Assembly (NCBI GenBank): GCA_019419485.1
Contig: DXZV01000043.1
Span: 1 to 9,460, forward strand
Direction: 5' to 3'
From: Collinsella sp.
GTDB lineage: Bacteria; Actinomycetota; Coriobacteriia; Coriobacteriales; Coriobacteriaceae
Length of the DNA stretch: 9,460 bases
Position numbers and translations under genes: made by a program. Under the pieces are notes generated by a model. The model did no database searches, was not told the DNA's origin, and saw nothing but the letters and a program-made list of their open reading frames with translations. This document shows positions 1-6,746 of this stretch, in pieces; position 1 is the stretch's first letter, and the number at the start of each line of letters is the position of its first letter.

Positions 1-1235
1 CGATGAAGCGGGTTTACCCGTATGGAAACCTGGCTTCTCAGCTGCTGGGCGTCGTGAACGTGGACAACGCTGGCCTGACGGGACTCGAAAAACAATACGA
101 TGAGCTTCTGACCGGAACGAATGGCTCTCTTGTGCGCGAGCGCGCAAGAGATGGCGGCTATATCGCGGGCGGTGCCTATAAAAAGGTTGCCGCGATCGAT
201 GGCGTGGATATCGTGACGACGATCGACGTCAACATTCAGCGTGCCGCGGAAGATGCCTTGGCCGAGGCGGTCGAGAAGACGAAGGCCAAAAACGGGTCGG
301 CCCTGGTGACCGACCCGACGACTGGAGAGATCCTGGCCGCCTGCTCGTATCCGACCTACGACCAGACCAATTTGGAAAACGCCAAGACCGAGGACATGAA
401 CCTTCGTCTGGTGACGGATGCCTACGAGCCCGGCTCGGTCTTTAAGACGCTGGTTGCGGGCGCCGGATTTGATTTGGGCGTTGTGCGCCCGAGCACATCG
501 TTTGAGGTTCCCGCGAGTATCAAGGTGGGCGACGATACCGTTACCGATGCCGACAAGCGTGACTACACCATGACAATGGACGTACGCGAGATGATGCGCC
601 GTTCGTCCAATGTCGGTTTTGTCCTGGTGGGGCGCAAGATCGGTGCCGATGATTTTGCCACCTATGTGGACAAGTGGGGTATCGGTCATAGCTCCGGTGT
701 CGATTTTCCGGGTGAGAGTCTGGGCATCGTCAAGGAGCGCGACCAGTACGATGGTGCCACCTTGGGTGCTATGAGCTTTGGCCAGGCGCTGTCCGTCTCG
801 CCGATTGAGGTCGCACGTGCCGTGGGCGGCATCGCGAACGGCGGCGTGATGATGACTCCGCACTTCTATAAGTCGAGCAAGGGCGATGAAAAGGATTGGG
901 GCGAGGGGGATCGCGCGATTTCCGAGGAGGCCGCCTCGCAGGTGACATCGTGTATGCAGACGGTCGTTGCCGAGGGAACGGGCGTTGGCGGCGCGGTGGA
1001 CGGCTACGACGTGGCGGGCAAGACTGGTACGGCCGAGCGCGCCGATGAGAACGGCGGCTACCTCAAAGAGAACTACATGTCGTCTTTTATGGGGTTTGCC
1101 CCGGCGCAGTCGCCCAAGGTCCTGTGCTATATCACCCTTGACGGAACCCCGTCAGGCTCCGATGCCGCCGCAGTGCCGTTCCAGTCCATTATGGCCAGTG
1201 CGCTTGACGTGTTGGGTGTCCCGCGCACCAAGTAG
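1..1235 (+). CDS. ftsI: Class B penicillin-binding protein, septal transpeptidase (FtsI/PBP2B type), 5' end cut off by window
   Basis: Peptidoglycan D,D-transpeptidase acting outside the membrane at the division site, partner of FtsW. About 410 C-terminal residues are present. The ATG at position 3 is probably internal, because the first residues already belong to the conserved linker (YPYGNLAS, then GLTGLEKQYDELLTG) that precedes the catalytic domain. The N-terminal membrane anchor therefore lies upstream of the window. Numbering from that ATG, all three penicillin-binding motifs are seen: SVFK at 145-148 (nucleophile Ser145, Lys148), SSN at 201-203, and KTG at 340-342. The conserved LGAMSFGQALSVSP stretch lies before the KTG box. 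The protein ends soon after the transpeptidase fold (VLGVPRTK, stop TAG), so no PASTA domains follow. The dcw context supports the divisome role rather than an elongation PBP2. SpoVD-like naming would be the alternative in spore formers. Class is certain; the exact gene name is slightly less so. Confidence 0.93.
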   Translation, partial: MKRVYPYGNLASQLLGVVNVDNAGLTGLEKQYDELLTGTNGSLVRERARDGGYIAGGAYKKVAAIDGVDIVTTIDVNIQRAAEDALAEAVEKTKAKNGSALVTDPTTGEILAACSYPTYDQTNLENAKTEDMNLRLVTDAYEPGSVFKTLVAGAGFDLGVVRPSTSFEVPASIKVGDDTVTDADKRDYTMTMDVREMMRRSSNVGFVLVGRKIGADDFATYVDKWGIGHSSGVDFPGESLGIVKERDQYDGATLGAMSFGQALSVSPIEVARAVGGIANGGVMMTPHFYKSSKGDEKDWGEGDRAISEEAASQVTSCMQTVVAEGTGVGGAVDGYDVAGKTGTAERADENGGYLKENYMSSFMGFAPAQSPKVLCYITLDGTPSGSDAAAVPFQSIMASALDVLGVPRTK

Positions 1236-1248
1236 GGGGTTACTATCT

Positions 1249-1269
1249 ATGAAATGGCCAGTCGGTTAA
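1249..1269 (+). other. Six-codon ORF (MKWPVG) with a well-placed Shine-Dalgarno, possible gene-start remnant or leader
   Basis: An ATG at 1249 follows AGGGGG (1234-1239) by nine bases, a good initiation context, yet the frame ends at TAA (1267-1269) after six codons. It could be a decayed start of a lost gene such as murE, a tiny leader, or chance. Nothing in the peptide indicates function. Confidence 0.15.
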
Positions 1270-1315
1270 TCCGGGTTGTTCACACGCCCTGCACCACGCG
1301 TAGGCGGCGCTGGGA

Positions 1316-1321
1316 TACAAT
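1316..1321 (+). promoter_or_regulatory. Possible -10 box (TACAAT) of an internal promoter for murF
   Basis: TACAAT matches the sigma-70 -10 consensus at five of six positions and sits 38 bases before the murF ATG, giving a predicted 5' leader of roughly 30 bases. The sequence 16-18 bases upstream (around 1292-1299, ACCACG) does not resemble TTGACA, and there is no extended -10 TG. This would therefore be a weak or -35-independent promoter, if real. Confidence 0.4.
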
Positions 1322-1346
1322 ACGCCGATAGCATTATTAGGTTTAC

Positions 1347-1353
1347 AGGGGAG
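1347..1353 (+). promoter_or_regulatory. Ribosome binding site of murF
   Basis: AGGGGAG lies five bases before ATG 1359 and is the best Shine-Dalgarno candidate near this start. It fixes the murF start. Confidence 0.75.
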
Positions 1354-1358
1354 CTGCA

Positions 1359-2783
1359 ATGATAGAGATCGCCGTCAACAATCTCGCGGCCGCAACAGGG
1401 GCCCGAACCGTGACGGGAGAAGCCGATCGGGTATGCCGCGGTTGCGTTATCGACTCGCGCCAGGTTGAGGAGGGCACGATATTCGTCGCCTTCCTGGGTG
1501 AAAAGGTCGACGGCAACGACTTTGCTTCCCGTGCCATCGAGTCGGGGGCCGGCGCCGTAGTGATGACGCGCGAGCCCGATGCCGAGCTGCTTTCGCTGGC
1601 CCATGAGAAGGGCTGCGCCATCCTGCATACCGATGACCCCGAGGAGTTTTTGCTGCGCCTGGCTCACGCTTATCGTTTGGAGCTTGGCTGCCTGGTAATT
1701 GGCATTACCGGCTCTATCGGCAAGACAACGACCAAGGACGTGCTCGCCGCGGTGCTCGCCAAGCGTTATCGCGTTTGGGCAACCAAGGGTAACTACAACA
1801 ACCTGATCGGTATGCCGCTCACGGTGCTGGCGGCCCCTGCCGACACCGAGGTTCTGGTGCTCGAGATGGGCATGAACCATTTCCACGAGATTGAGCGCAT
1901 GTCTCAGTCCGCCAATCCCAACCTTGCCATTGTGACCAAGATCGGCACCTCCCATATCGGTATTCTGGGCAGTCGCGAGAATATCGCTCGTGCCAAATCC
2001 GAGATTGTTGGCGGCATGTGCGCCGCCGGAGACCTTCTCCCGTTGCTGGTTTTGGGTGGTGAGGACGACTTTACCCCGTTCATCCGCGACACCTTTGCTG
2101 CGCCTGCGGGCGTCGACGTGATGCTTGCGGGCGTCTCGGACGACGATGAGGTCCGTGCGTGCGACATTCGCATTGATGACGAGGGACGCCCGGTCTTTAC
2201 GCTCGATTTTGGCTTGGGCGAGACTATCGACACACTGCTTGCCATTCCCGGCGCGCAGTCCGTTCCCAATGCCGTCAAGGCCGCAGCGGTTGCCTATCGC
2301 CTTGGCGTGACGCCCGAGCAGATCGATGTCGCCTTTAGGGGTCTTACGATTACCGGGCATCGTCAGGAAATCAAGCGCGCCAAGAGCGGCGCCCGCGTCA
2401 TCGACGACTCATATAACGCCAGTGCCGAATCGATGGCAGCCGGCCTCGACCTGCTGTGTTCGCTTTCGTGCACGGGTTCGCGCATGGCGGTTCTGGGCGA
2501 GATGGGCGAGATGGGCGACGAGGCTCCTCGCATGCATGAGCTGGTGGGCGCCTATGCGGCGGCCAAGAAGCTCGATATGCTCGCATGTGTCGGCGGTGAG
2601 CTTGCCCAGCGTATGGCCGAGGCCGCGCGCATGATGGGTATGGATGAGGACCGCATTCAGGTGTTCTCCGACTATCAGCAGGTGCTCGACCGTATGGGCG
2701 GCGCTCTTGAGCAGCATGATGTCGTGCTGGTCAAGGGCTCACGCTTCGTTGAGCTCGATCGCTTTGTGGAAGGTGTGTGCTAG
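1359..2783 (+). CDS. murF: UDP-N-acetylmuramoyl-tripeptide--D-alanyl-D-alanine ligase (MurF)
   Basis: Cytoplasmic ATP-dependent ligase that adds the dipeptide D-Ala-D-Ala to UDP-MurNAc-tripeptide, the last soluble step before MraY. At 474 residues it is a normal MurF length. The N-terminal substrate domain shows DSRQVEEGTIFVAFLGEKVDG (about 32-52). The ATP loop is GITGSIGKTTTK (115-126). The family-specific NYNNLIGMPLT follows (145-155), as does EMGMNH (169-174). The C-terminal domain has DDSYNAS (349-355), LGEMGEMGDE (379-388) and KGSR (459-462). NYNN and DDSYNAS separate MurF from MurE, MurD and MurC. The start is supported by the ribosome binding site five bases upstream. The TAG stop is three bases from mraY and in the same frame, so translation is probably coupled. 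The MurE enzyme supplying its substrate is not encoded in the window. Confidence 0.97.
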   Translation: MIEIAVNNLAAATGARTVTGEADRVCRGCVIDSRQVEEGTIFVAFLGEKVDGNDFASRAIESGAGAVVMTREPDAELLSLAHEKGCAILHTDDPEEFLLRLAHAYRLELGCLVIGITGSIGKTTTKDVLAAVLAKRYRVWATKGNYNNLIGMPLTVLAAPADTEVLVLEMGMNHFHEIERMSQSANPNLAIVTKIGTSHIGILGSRENIARAKSEIVGGMCAAGDLLPLLVLGGEDDFTPFIRDTFAAPAGVDVMLAGVSDDDEVRACDIRIDDEGRPVFTLDFGLGETIDTLLAIPGAQSVPNAVKAAAVAYRLGVTPEQIDVAFRGLTITGHRQEIKRAKSGARVIDDSYNASAESMAAGLDLLCSLSCTGSRMAVLGEMGEMGDEAPRMHELVGAYAAAKKLDMLACVGGELAQRMAEAARMMGMDEDRIQVFSDYQQVLDRMGGALEQHDVVLVKGSRFVELDRFVEGVC

Positions 2784-2786
2784 TCC

Positions 2787-3806
2787 ATGTTCGGCAATCC
2801 TTCGTATCCTACGTACCAGGCCTTTTTGGGATTGGGCATCGCCGCCGTCATCGCGATGCTGCTTATGCCGTGGTGGATTAAGCTCCTGAAGGTCGAGGGC
2901 ATCGGCCAGCAGGTTCGCGCCGATGGCCCCAAGCGTCACCTGATTAAGCAGGGCACGCCCACCATGGGTGGCGTCATCATCCTGGTTGCCGTTTCGCTGA
3001 CCTGCCTTTTGATGGGAAAGCTCACCACCGAGCTCGTGCTTGTGCTGCTCGCCACGCTGGCAACCGGCGTTCTTGGCCTCATCGACGACCTGACTTCTGT
3101 CACGCACGGCCGCTCGCTCGGCCTGACGCCTCACGCCAAGATGATTGGCCTTACCCTCATCTGCGTTACCTTTACCGTGCTTGCTGTCAACTGGTGCGGC
3201 GTCGCCCCCGAGATTCGTTTCCCCGGTGGCCTGACGATCGACCTTGGTGTGCTCTCGACCACCATTTGCGGCCTCTCTTTTCCGTGGCTCTACCTTGTCT
3301 TTTGCTGGCTGATGATCGCGGGCCTTTCCAACGCCGTAAACCTCACCGACGGCTTGGACGGTCTTGCCGGCGGCACCTCCATGATCGCCATGCTGGCCAT
3401 GGCTGCCATGGCGTTTTTGCACGGCGATGTGAACCTGTCCATCTTCTGCACGGCGTGCGCCGGCGCCTGCCTGGGCTTTTTGTGGTTCAACTGCTATCCG
3501 GCGAGCATCTTTATGGGCGATACCGGCTCGCTTGCCCTGGGTGCCGCTTTTGCCTGCACCTCCATCATGACCAACACCGAAGTCGTTTCCCTCATCATCG
3601 GCGGTCTGTTTATCGTCGAGACCCTGTCGGTCATGATCCAGGTTGTCTATTTCCACTTTACGCACAAGCGCGTCTTCCTTATGGCGCCCATTCATCATCA
3701 TTTCGAAAAGAAGGGCTGGGCCGAGACCAAGGTCGTCATCCGTTTTTGGATTGTCGCCGCGGCCTTCGGAGCCCTGGGCCTCGCGTTGTTCTTCCAGTTG
3801 GGATAG
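2787..3806 (+). CDS. mraY: Phospho-N-acetylmuramoyl-pentapeptide-transferase (MraY)
   Basis: Integral membrane enzyme that moves phospho-MurNAc-pentapeptide from UDP onto undecaprenyl phosphate, forming lipid I; Mg2+-dependent in this family. It has 339 residues, usual for MraY, with about ten hydrophobic segments. Signature motifs seen: DGPKRHLIKQGTPTMGG (46-62), the aspartate pair in LIDD (98-101), NAVNLTDGLDGLAGG (182-196), FMGDTGS (242-248) and the MraY-specific PIHHHFEKKGW (301-311). The HHH motif distinguishes it from WecA-type relatives. The previous TAG (2781-2783) is in frame, so ATG 2787 is the first possible start. A purine-rich GGAAGG inside the murF end (2768-2773) is a distant ribosome binding site, and re-initiation after murF probably helps. 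Confidence 0.97.
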   Translation: MFGNPSYPTYQAFLGLGIAAVIAMLLMPWWIKLLKVEGIGQQVRADGPKRHLIKQGTPTMGGVIILVAVSLTCLLMGKLTTELVLVLLATLATGVLGLIDDLTSVTHGRSLGLTPHAKMIGLTLICVTFTVLAVNWCGVAPEIRFPGGLTIDLGVLSTTICGLSFPWLYLVFCWLMIAGLSNAVNLTDGLDGLAGGTSMIAMLAMAAMAFLHGDVNLSIFCTACAGACLGFLWFNCYPASIFMGDTGSLALGAAFACTSIMTNTEVVSLIIGGLFIVETLSVMIQVVYFHFTHKRVFLMAPIHHHFEKKGWAETKVVIRFWIVAAAFGALGLALFFQLG

Positions 3807-3815
3807 TGGTCTTTC

Positions 3816-5222
3816 ATGCCTCTTGCTGATGTCTTTAGCCTGCTCGTTTTGGGTCAGGGCAAATCCGGTCTCGATGTCGCCCGCTGGGCGCTGGCACATC
3901 CAGAGCGCGTAAGCGCCGTTACCGTGTATGGCGGCGGCACCTCTGAGCCCAATGACGCCACGCGTGCGCTCGAGGCTGCCGCTGCGTCGTTTGTCTATGG
4001 GACCGAACAGGTCGAGGGCGCGTTTGATGTATGCGTGACGTGTCCGGGCATCTCGGAGTTCTCGGCATTCTTTAAGGCTGGCCGTGATCACGCTGCCCAG
4101 ATTATGGGTGAGCCCGAGTTTGCCTACCGTCTGTCTCCCCAAAATTGGATTGCCATTACGGGCACCAACGGCAAGACGACAACCACGTCACTGACCGATT
4201 ACCTGCTCAAGGCCGCCGGTGAAGCCAGCGTGGCCGTCGGCAATATCGGTGAGCCGCCGGTGAACGAGATCGATGGCCGCGCACACAATGAGTGGTTTGT
4301 GGCCGAACTGTCGAGTTATCAGATTGCTACGACCGCCGAGCTTCATCCTCGCGTGGCTGTGCTGCTCAACATCACGCCCGACCACCTGGGCTGGCACAAG
4401 AGCCACAAGAACTATGCGCTCGCCAAGATTAAGCTCTTCGAGAATATGGTCGACGATGACCTGGTGATTGTTGATGTCGAGGATGCCGGTATCCACGAGT
4501 TCGATGAGTACATCTATGTTCCGGGCCGTCGCATCTGCAAGGTTGCTTTTGACGAGCCTGCGGGCGAGGACGCCGCATTTGTTCGCGATGGCAAGATGGT
4601 CATTCGCCTGAAGGGCGTCGAGACCCCGCTCGTCGATACGTCCGAGCTTAAGATTTCGGGCCATCACAATGTAATCAATGCCCTGTGTGCTGCCACGGCG
4701 GCCCTGACGGTCGGCGCCGATGTTGACAGTGTGTGTCGCGGCCTGGTCTCGTTCCAGCCGCTGGAGCACCGCGTTGAGCCCTGTGGCGAGATCGATGGCG
4801 TGCGCTATGTCAACGATTCCAAGGCAACGAACACCGATGCGGTCGAAAAGGCCCTGACGGCGTTTCCCGATGACGATGTGATCTTGCTGCTCGGCGGTCA
4901 CGATAAGGGCACGCCGCTCGAGTCCTTTGCCCGCGTTGTGATGGATAACGTTCGCTCGGTGGTCTGCTTTGGCGACGCGCGCGAGCGCTTTACCGCCGCT
5001 ATGGACGAGGCGGATGTCGACGGTGATGTCGATATCGCCCAGGCCGACGACCTGCGCGATGCCGTGGACGTTGCCCGTTCGCTCTCGAGCCGCGGCGATG
5101 TGATCTTACTGTCGCCCGCCTGCTCTTCGTTCGATGAGTTCTCGGGCTACGAGGAGCGCGGTCGCGTGTTTAAGGACTATGTGGCCCAGCTTGCCGCTGC
5201 GTCCAATACGCAAATGGAATAG
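3816..5222 (+). CDS. murD: UDP-N-acetylmuramoyl-L-alanine--D-glutamate ligase (MurD)
   Basis: Cytoplasmic ATP-dependent ligase that adds D-Glu to UDP-MurNAc-L-Ala. It has 468 residues, about usual for the family. The N-terminal Rossmann-like UDP-binding domain starts LLVLGQGKSG (9-18) with TCPGIS (75-80). The ATP loop is GTNGKTTTT (116-124). Then come AELSSYQI (163-170), the MurD-type LNITPDHLGWH (184-194), and the expected carbamylated lysine, probably Lys204 in YALAK by alignment from memory. The C-terminal domain shows LEHRVE (316-321), NDSKATNTDA (333-342), GGHDKG (360-365) and SPACSSFDEF (433-442). NDSKATN and SPACSSFD identify MurD among the Mur ligases. The mraY stop is in the same frame, so ATG 3816 is the first usable start. 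Only a weak GGGA (3800-3803) precedes it, so coupling to mraY is likely. Confidence 0.97.
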   Translation: MPLADVFSLLVLGQGKSGLDVARWALAHPERVSAVTVYGGGTSEPNDATRALEAAAASFVYGTEQVEGAFDVCVTCPGISEFSAFFKAGRDHAAQIMGEPEFAYRLSPQNWIAITGTNGKTTTTSLTDYLLKAAGEASVAVGNIGEPPVNEIDGRAHNEWFVAELSSYQIATTAELHPRVAVLLNITPDHLGWHKSHKNYALAKIKLFENMVDDDLVIVDVEDAGIHEFDEYIYVPGRRICKVAFDEPAGEDAAFVRDGKMVIRLKGVETPLVDTSELKISGHHNVINALCAATAALTVGADVDSVCRGLVSFQPLEHRVEPCGEIDGVRYVNDSKATNTDAVEKALTAFPDDDVILLLGGHDKGTPLESFARVVMDNVRSVVCFGDARERFTAAMDEADVDGDVDIAQADDLRDAVDVARSLSSRGDVILLSPACSSFDEFSGYEERGRVFKDYVAQLAAASNTQME

Positions 5223-5225
5223 GGG
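5221..5225 (+). promoter_or_regulatory. Ribosome binding site deciding the ftsW GTG start
   Basis: AGGGG overlaps the murD stop codon and lies six bases before GTG 5232. The next in-frame ATG codons (5259, and 5370 just before the first membrane segment) have no well-spaced purine-rich site, so the GTG is preferred. Confidence 0.6.
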
Positions 5226-5231
5226 TTTCCG

Positions 5232-6746
5232 GTGAGAGAGGAGAGCCCCCGACAGAATATGGGGAGGCCCGACTCGGACCGTGCTTCCTCGCAGTGCATC
5301 ACGCCGCGCGCCGGTCATCGCACGCAGGGCATCGGCGAACGTTATATCGCCGGCGTCCCCGCACGTATCATGCGACCCCGCCTGGTCTTTTTGACCTGCC
5401 TGTTCTCGCTGGTCTGTTTTGGCCTGCTTATGGTGTACTCGGCTTCTTCAGTCGAGGCGCTTCACGAGAACGACTCCGCGACCTACTTTTTGTTCCGGCA
5501 GTTTATGTTCACTGTCGTCGGTGTTGCTGCCCTCGAGTTCATCGCGCGCGTTGCACCCGATAGCTGGTTTGGCGAAGGGGCGCTTAAACTTGCCCTTATC
5601 GCTATGATGATCTTGCTGCTTGCGGTGTTCCTCTTTGGTAGCGGCAGCCGTGGCGCTACGCGTTGGCTGAGCATTGCCGGCATTCAGTTTCAGCCATCGG
5701 AGTTTCTCAAGCCGTTTGCCATTGCCTATTCTGCCATCATGCTCGATCGCGTGTTTTCGCCCGGCGGTAACATCAATGAGTTCCTTAAGGGCATGGGCTT
5801 ATATTTGGGCATATCGCTCGTCTTGATTTTTATTCAGCCCGACTTTGGCACCATCCTGATTATTCTGTTGACGATCATGTGCATGGCGCTTTTTGCCGGT
5901 CTTGACCCAAAATTCATTATCGGTGCGATTCTTGCTGGCGCCGTCATCATCGTGATCGCTCTTGTCGTCGAGCCGTACCGTATGGTGCGCATTCAGGTTC
6001 TCTTGAACCCTTGGGCAGATGAATATGGAGACGGGTATCAGGCAACGCTCGCCATTATGGCGTTTGCTTCGGGCGGACTGTTCGGCCGCGGTATCGGCAA
6101 CTCAACCATGAAGTACTCGTATTTGCCCGAGGCACACAACGACTACATCCTGGCCATCATTGGCGAGGAGGTTGGCTTTTTGGGGACGCTGCTGTTTTTC
6201 TTGGTGTTTGCGATGCTGATCTACTCGGCGTTTCGAATTGCCGAGCAGGCCGCCGATCGTCGCGGGGCGCTCATGGCTTCGGGCTCTGCGGTTATCCTCG
6301 CGGTGCAGTTTTTGATCAACGCGCTGGGTATTCTCAACGTGTTTCCTATGACGGGTAAGCCGCTGCCGTTTATCAGCTATGGCGGCTCGTCGATTATCGT
6401 GTCGCTCATGCTCGCCGGGCTTATTTTACGCGTCTCGCACGAGAGCGCTCGACGCGATGAATACGATCGTCGTCGCGATAGCTTTGCCGTTATGGACGAG
6501 AGCACTGCCGGTGTTCCCCATACGCGTGGGGAGCGCTCGTCGCGTGGCGGTTTTACCGTCTTGAACGGTTTTGCTTCGGAGTCGGATGCCCGTCCGCGCT
6601 CGGCGCCGCAGAGTCGCCCGCAACGACCGACGCCGCGCAATACGGGTGGCGGATATAATCGGATCGACTTGAATTCGGACCCGTCGGCGCGCTTGCGCAC
6701 CGACGACCAGGGGCCGCGCGTACGAAGGGACTACCATGACCGATAA
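5232..6746 (+). CDS. ftsW: Septal peptidoglycan glycosyltransferase FtsW (SEDS family)
   Basis: Polytopic membrane enzyme that polymerises lipid II at the septum with the class B PBP encoded upstream. SEDS signatures: GATRWLSIAGIQFQPSEFLK (141-160), QPDFGT (202-207), LPEAHNDYILAIIGEE (298-313) and the C-terminal GKPLPFISYGGSS (375-387). Asp304 in the PEAHND motif is probably the catalytic aspartate, aligned by eye with E. coli FtsW. About ten hydrophobic segments run from residue 51 to 400. At 504 residues it is longer than typical FtsW (about 380-420): there are about 47 charged residues before the first membrane segment and a basic tail of about 100 residues (401-504), rich in Arg, Ser and Pro. 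Position between murD and murG favours FtsW over RodA or SpoVE. The gene starts with GTG, nine bases after murD, and overlaps murG by 11. Confidence 0.95.
   Translation: MREESPRQNMGRPDSDRASSQCITPRAGHRTQGIGERYIAGVPARIMRPRLVFLTCLFSLVCFGLLMVYSASSVEALHENDSATYFLFRQFMFTVVGVAALEFIARVAPDSWFGEGALKLALIAMMILLLAVFLFGSGSRGATRWLSIAGIQFQPSEFLKPFAIAYSAIMLDRVFSPGGNINEFLKGMGLYLGISLVLIFIQPDFGTILIILLTIMCMALFAGLDPKFIIGAILAGAVIIVIALVVEPYRMVRIQVLLNPWADEYGDGYQATLAIMAFASGGLFGRGIGNSTMKYSYLPEAHNDYILAIIGEEVGFLGTLLFFLVFAMLIYSAFRIAEQAADRRGALMASGSAVILAVQFLINALGILNVFPMTGKPLPFISYGGSSIIVSLMLAGLILRVSHESARRDEYDRRRDSFAVMDESTAGVPHTRGERSSRGGFTVLNGFASESDARPRSAPQSRPQRPTPRNTGGGYNRIDLNSDPSARLRTDDQGPRVRRDYHDR
6725..6730 (+). promoter_or_regulatory. 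Ribosome binding site of murG inside the ftsW end
   Basis: AAGGGA lies five bases before ATG 6736, favouring that start over the in-frame ATG at 6748, which would shorten MurG by four residues. It is embedded in the codons for the FtsW C-terminus. Confidence 0.55.

Larger units (their letters stand above)
1236..1358 (+). other. Intergenic gap between ftsI and murF, murE position empty
   Basis: This 123-base gap is the longest non-coding stretch in the window. In most dcw clusters murE lies here, but no ligase coding sequence or fragment is recognisable in any frame. The gap holds a purine-rich AGGGGG at the ftsI stop, a six-codon start-to-stop ORF, a -10-like box and the murF ribosome binding site. 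No hairpin followed by a T run is seen, so read-through transcription from ftsI into murF is likely. Confidence 0.8.

Noticed and set aside
1305..1327. Inverted repeat CGGCG...CGCCG flanking the murF -10 box
   Set aside because: Arms of only five GC bases with a 13-base spacer are expected by chance in this composition.
1266..2360. 364-codon open frame on the - strand opposite murF
   Set aside because: Antisense to conserved MurF motifs, no domain recognised; explained by GC-rich third positions on the + strand.
2498..2521. Tandem GAGATGGGC repeat in murF
   Set aside because: It encodes GEMGEMGDE, a normal variant of the conserved MurF loop (LGDMLELG in other species), not a repeat element.
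2739..4142. 467-codon open frame on the - strand opposite mraY and the start of murD
   Set aside because: It mirrors strongly biased codons of well-supported genes, has a composition full of His, Gly, Asp, Gln and Arg with no recognisable domain, and no promoter or ribosome site was apparent. Treated as a shadow frame.
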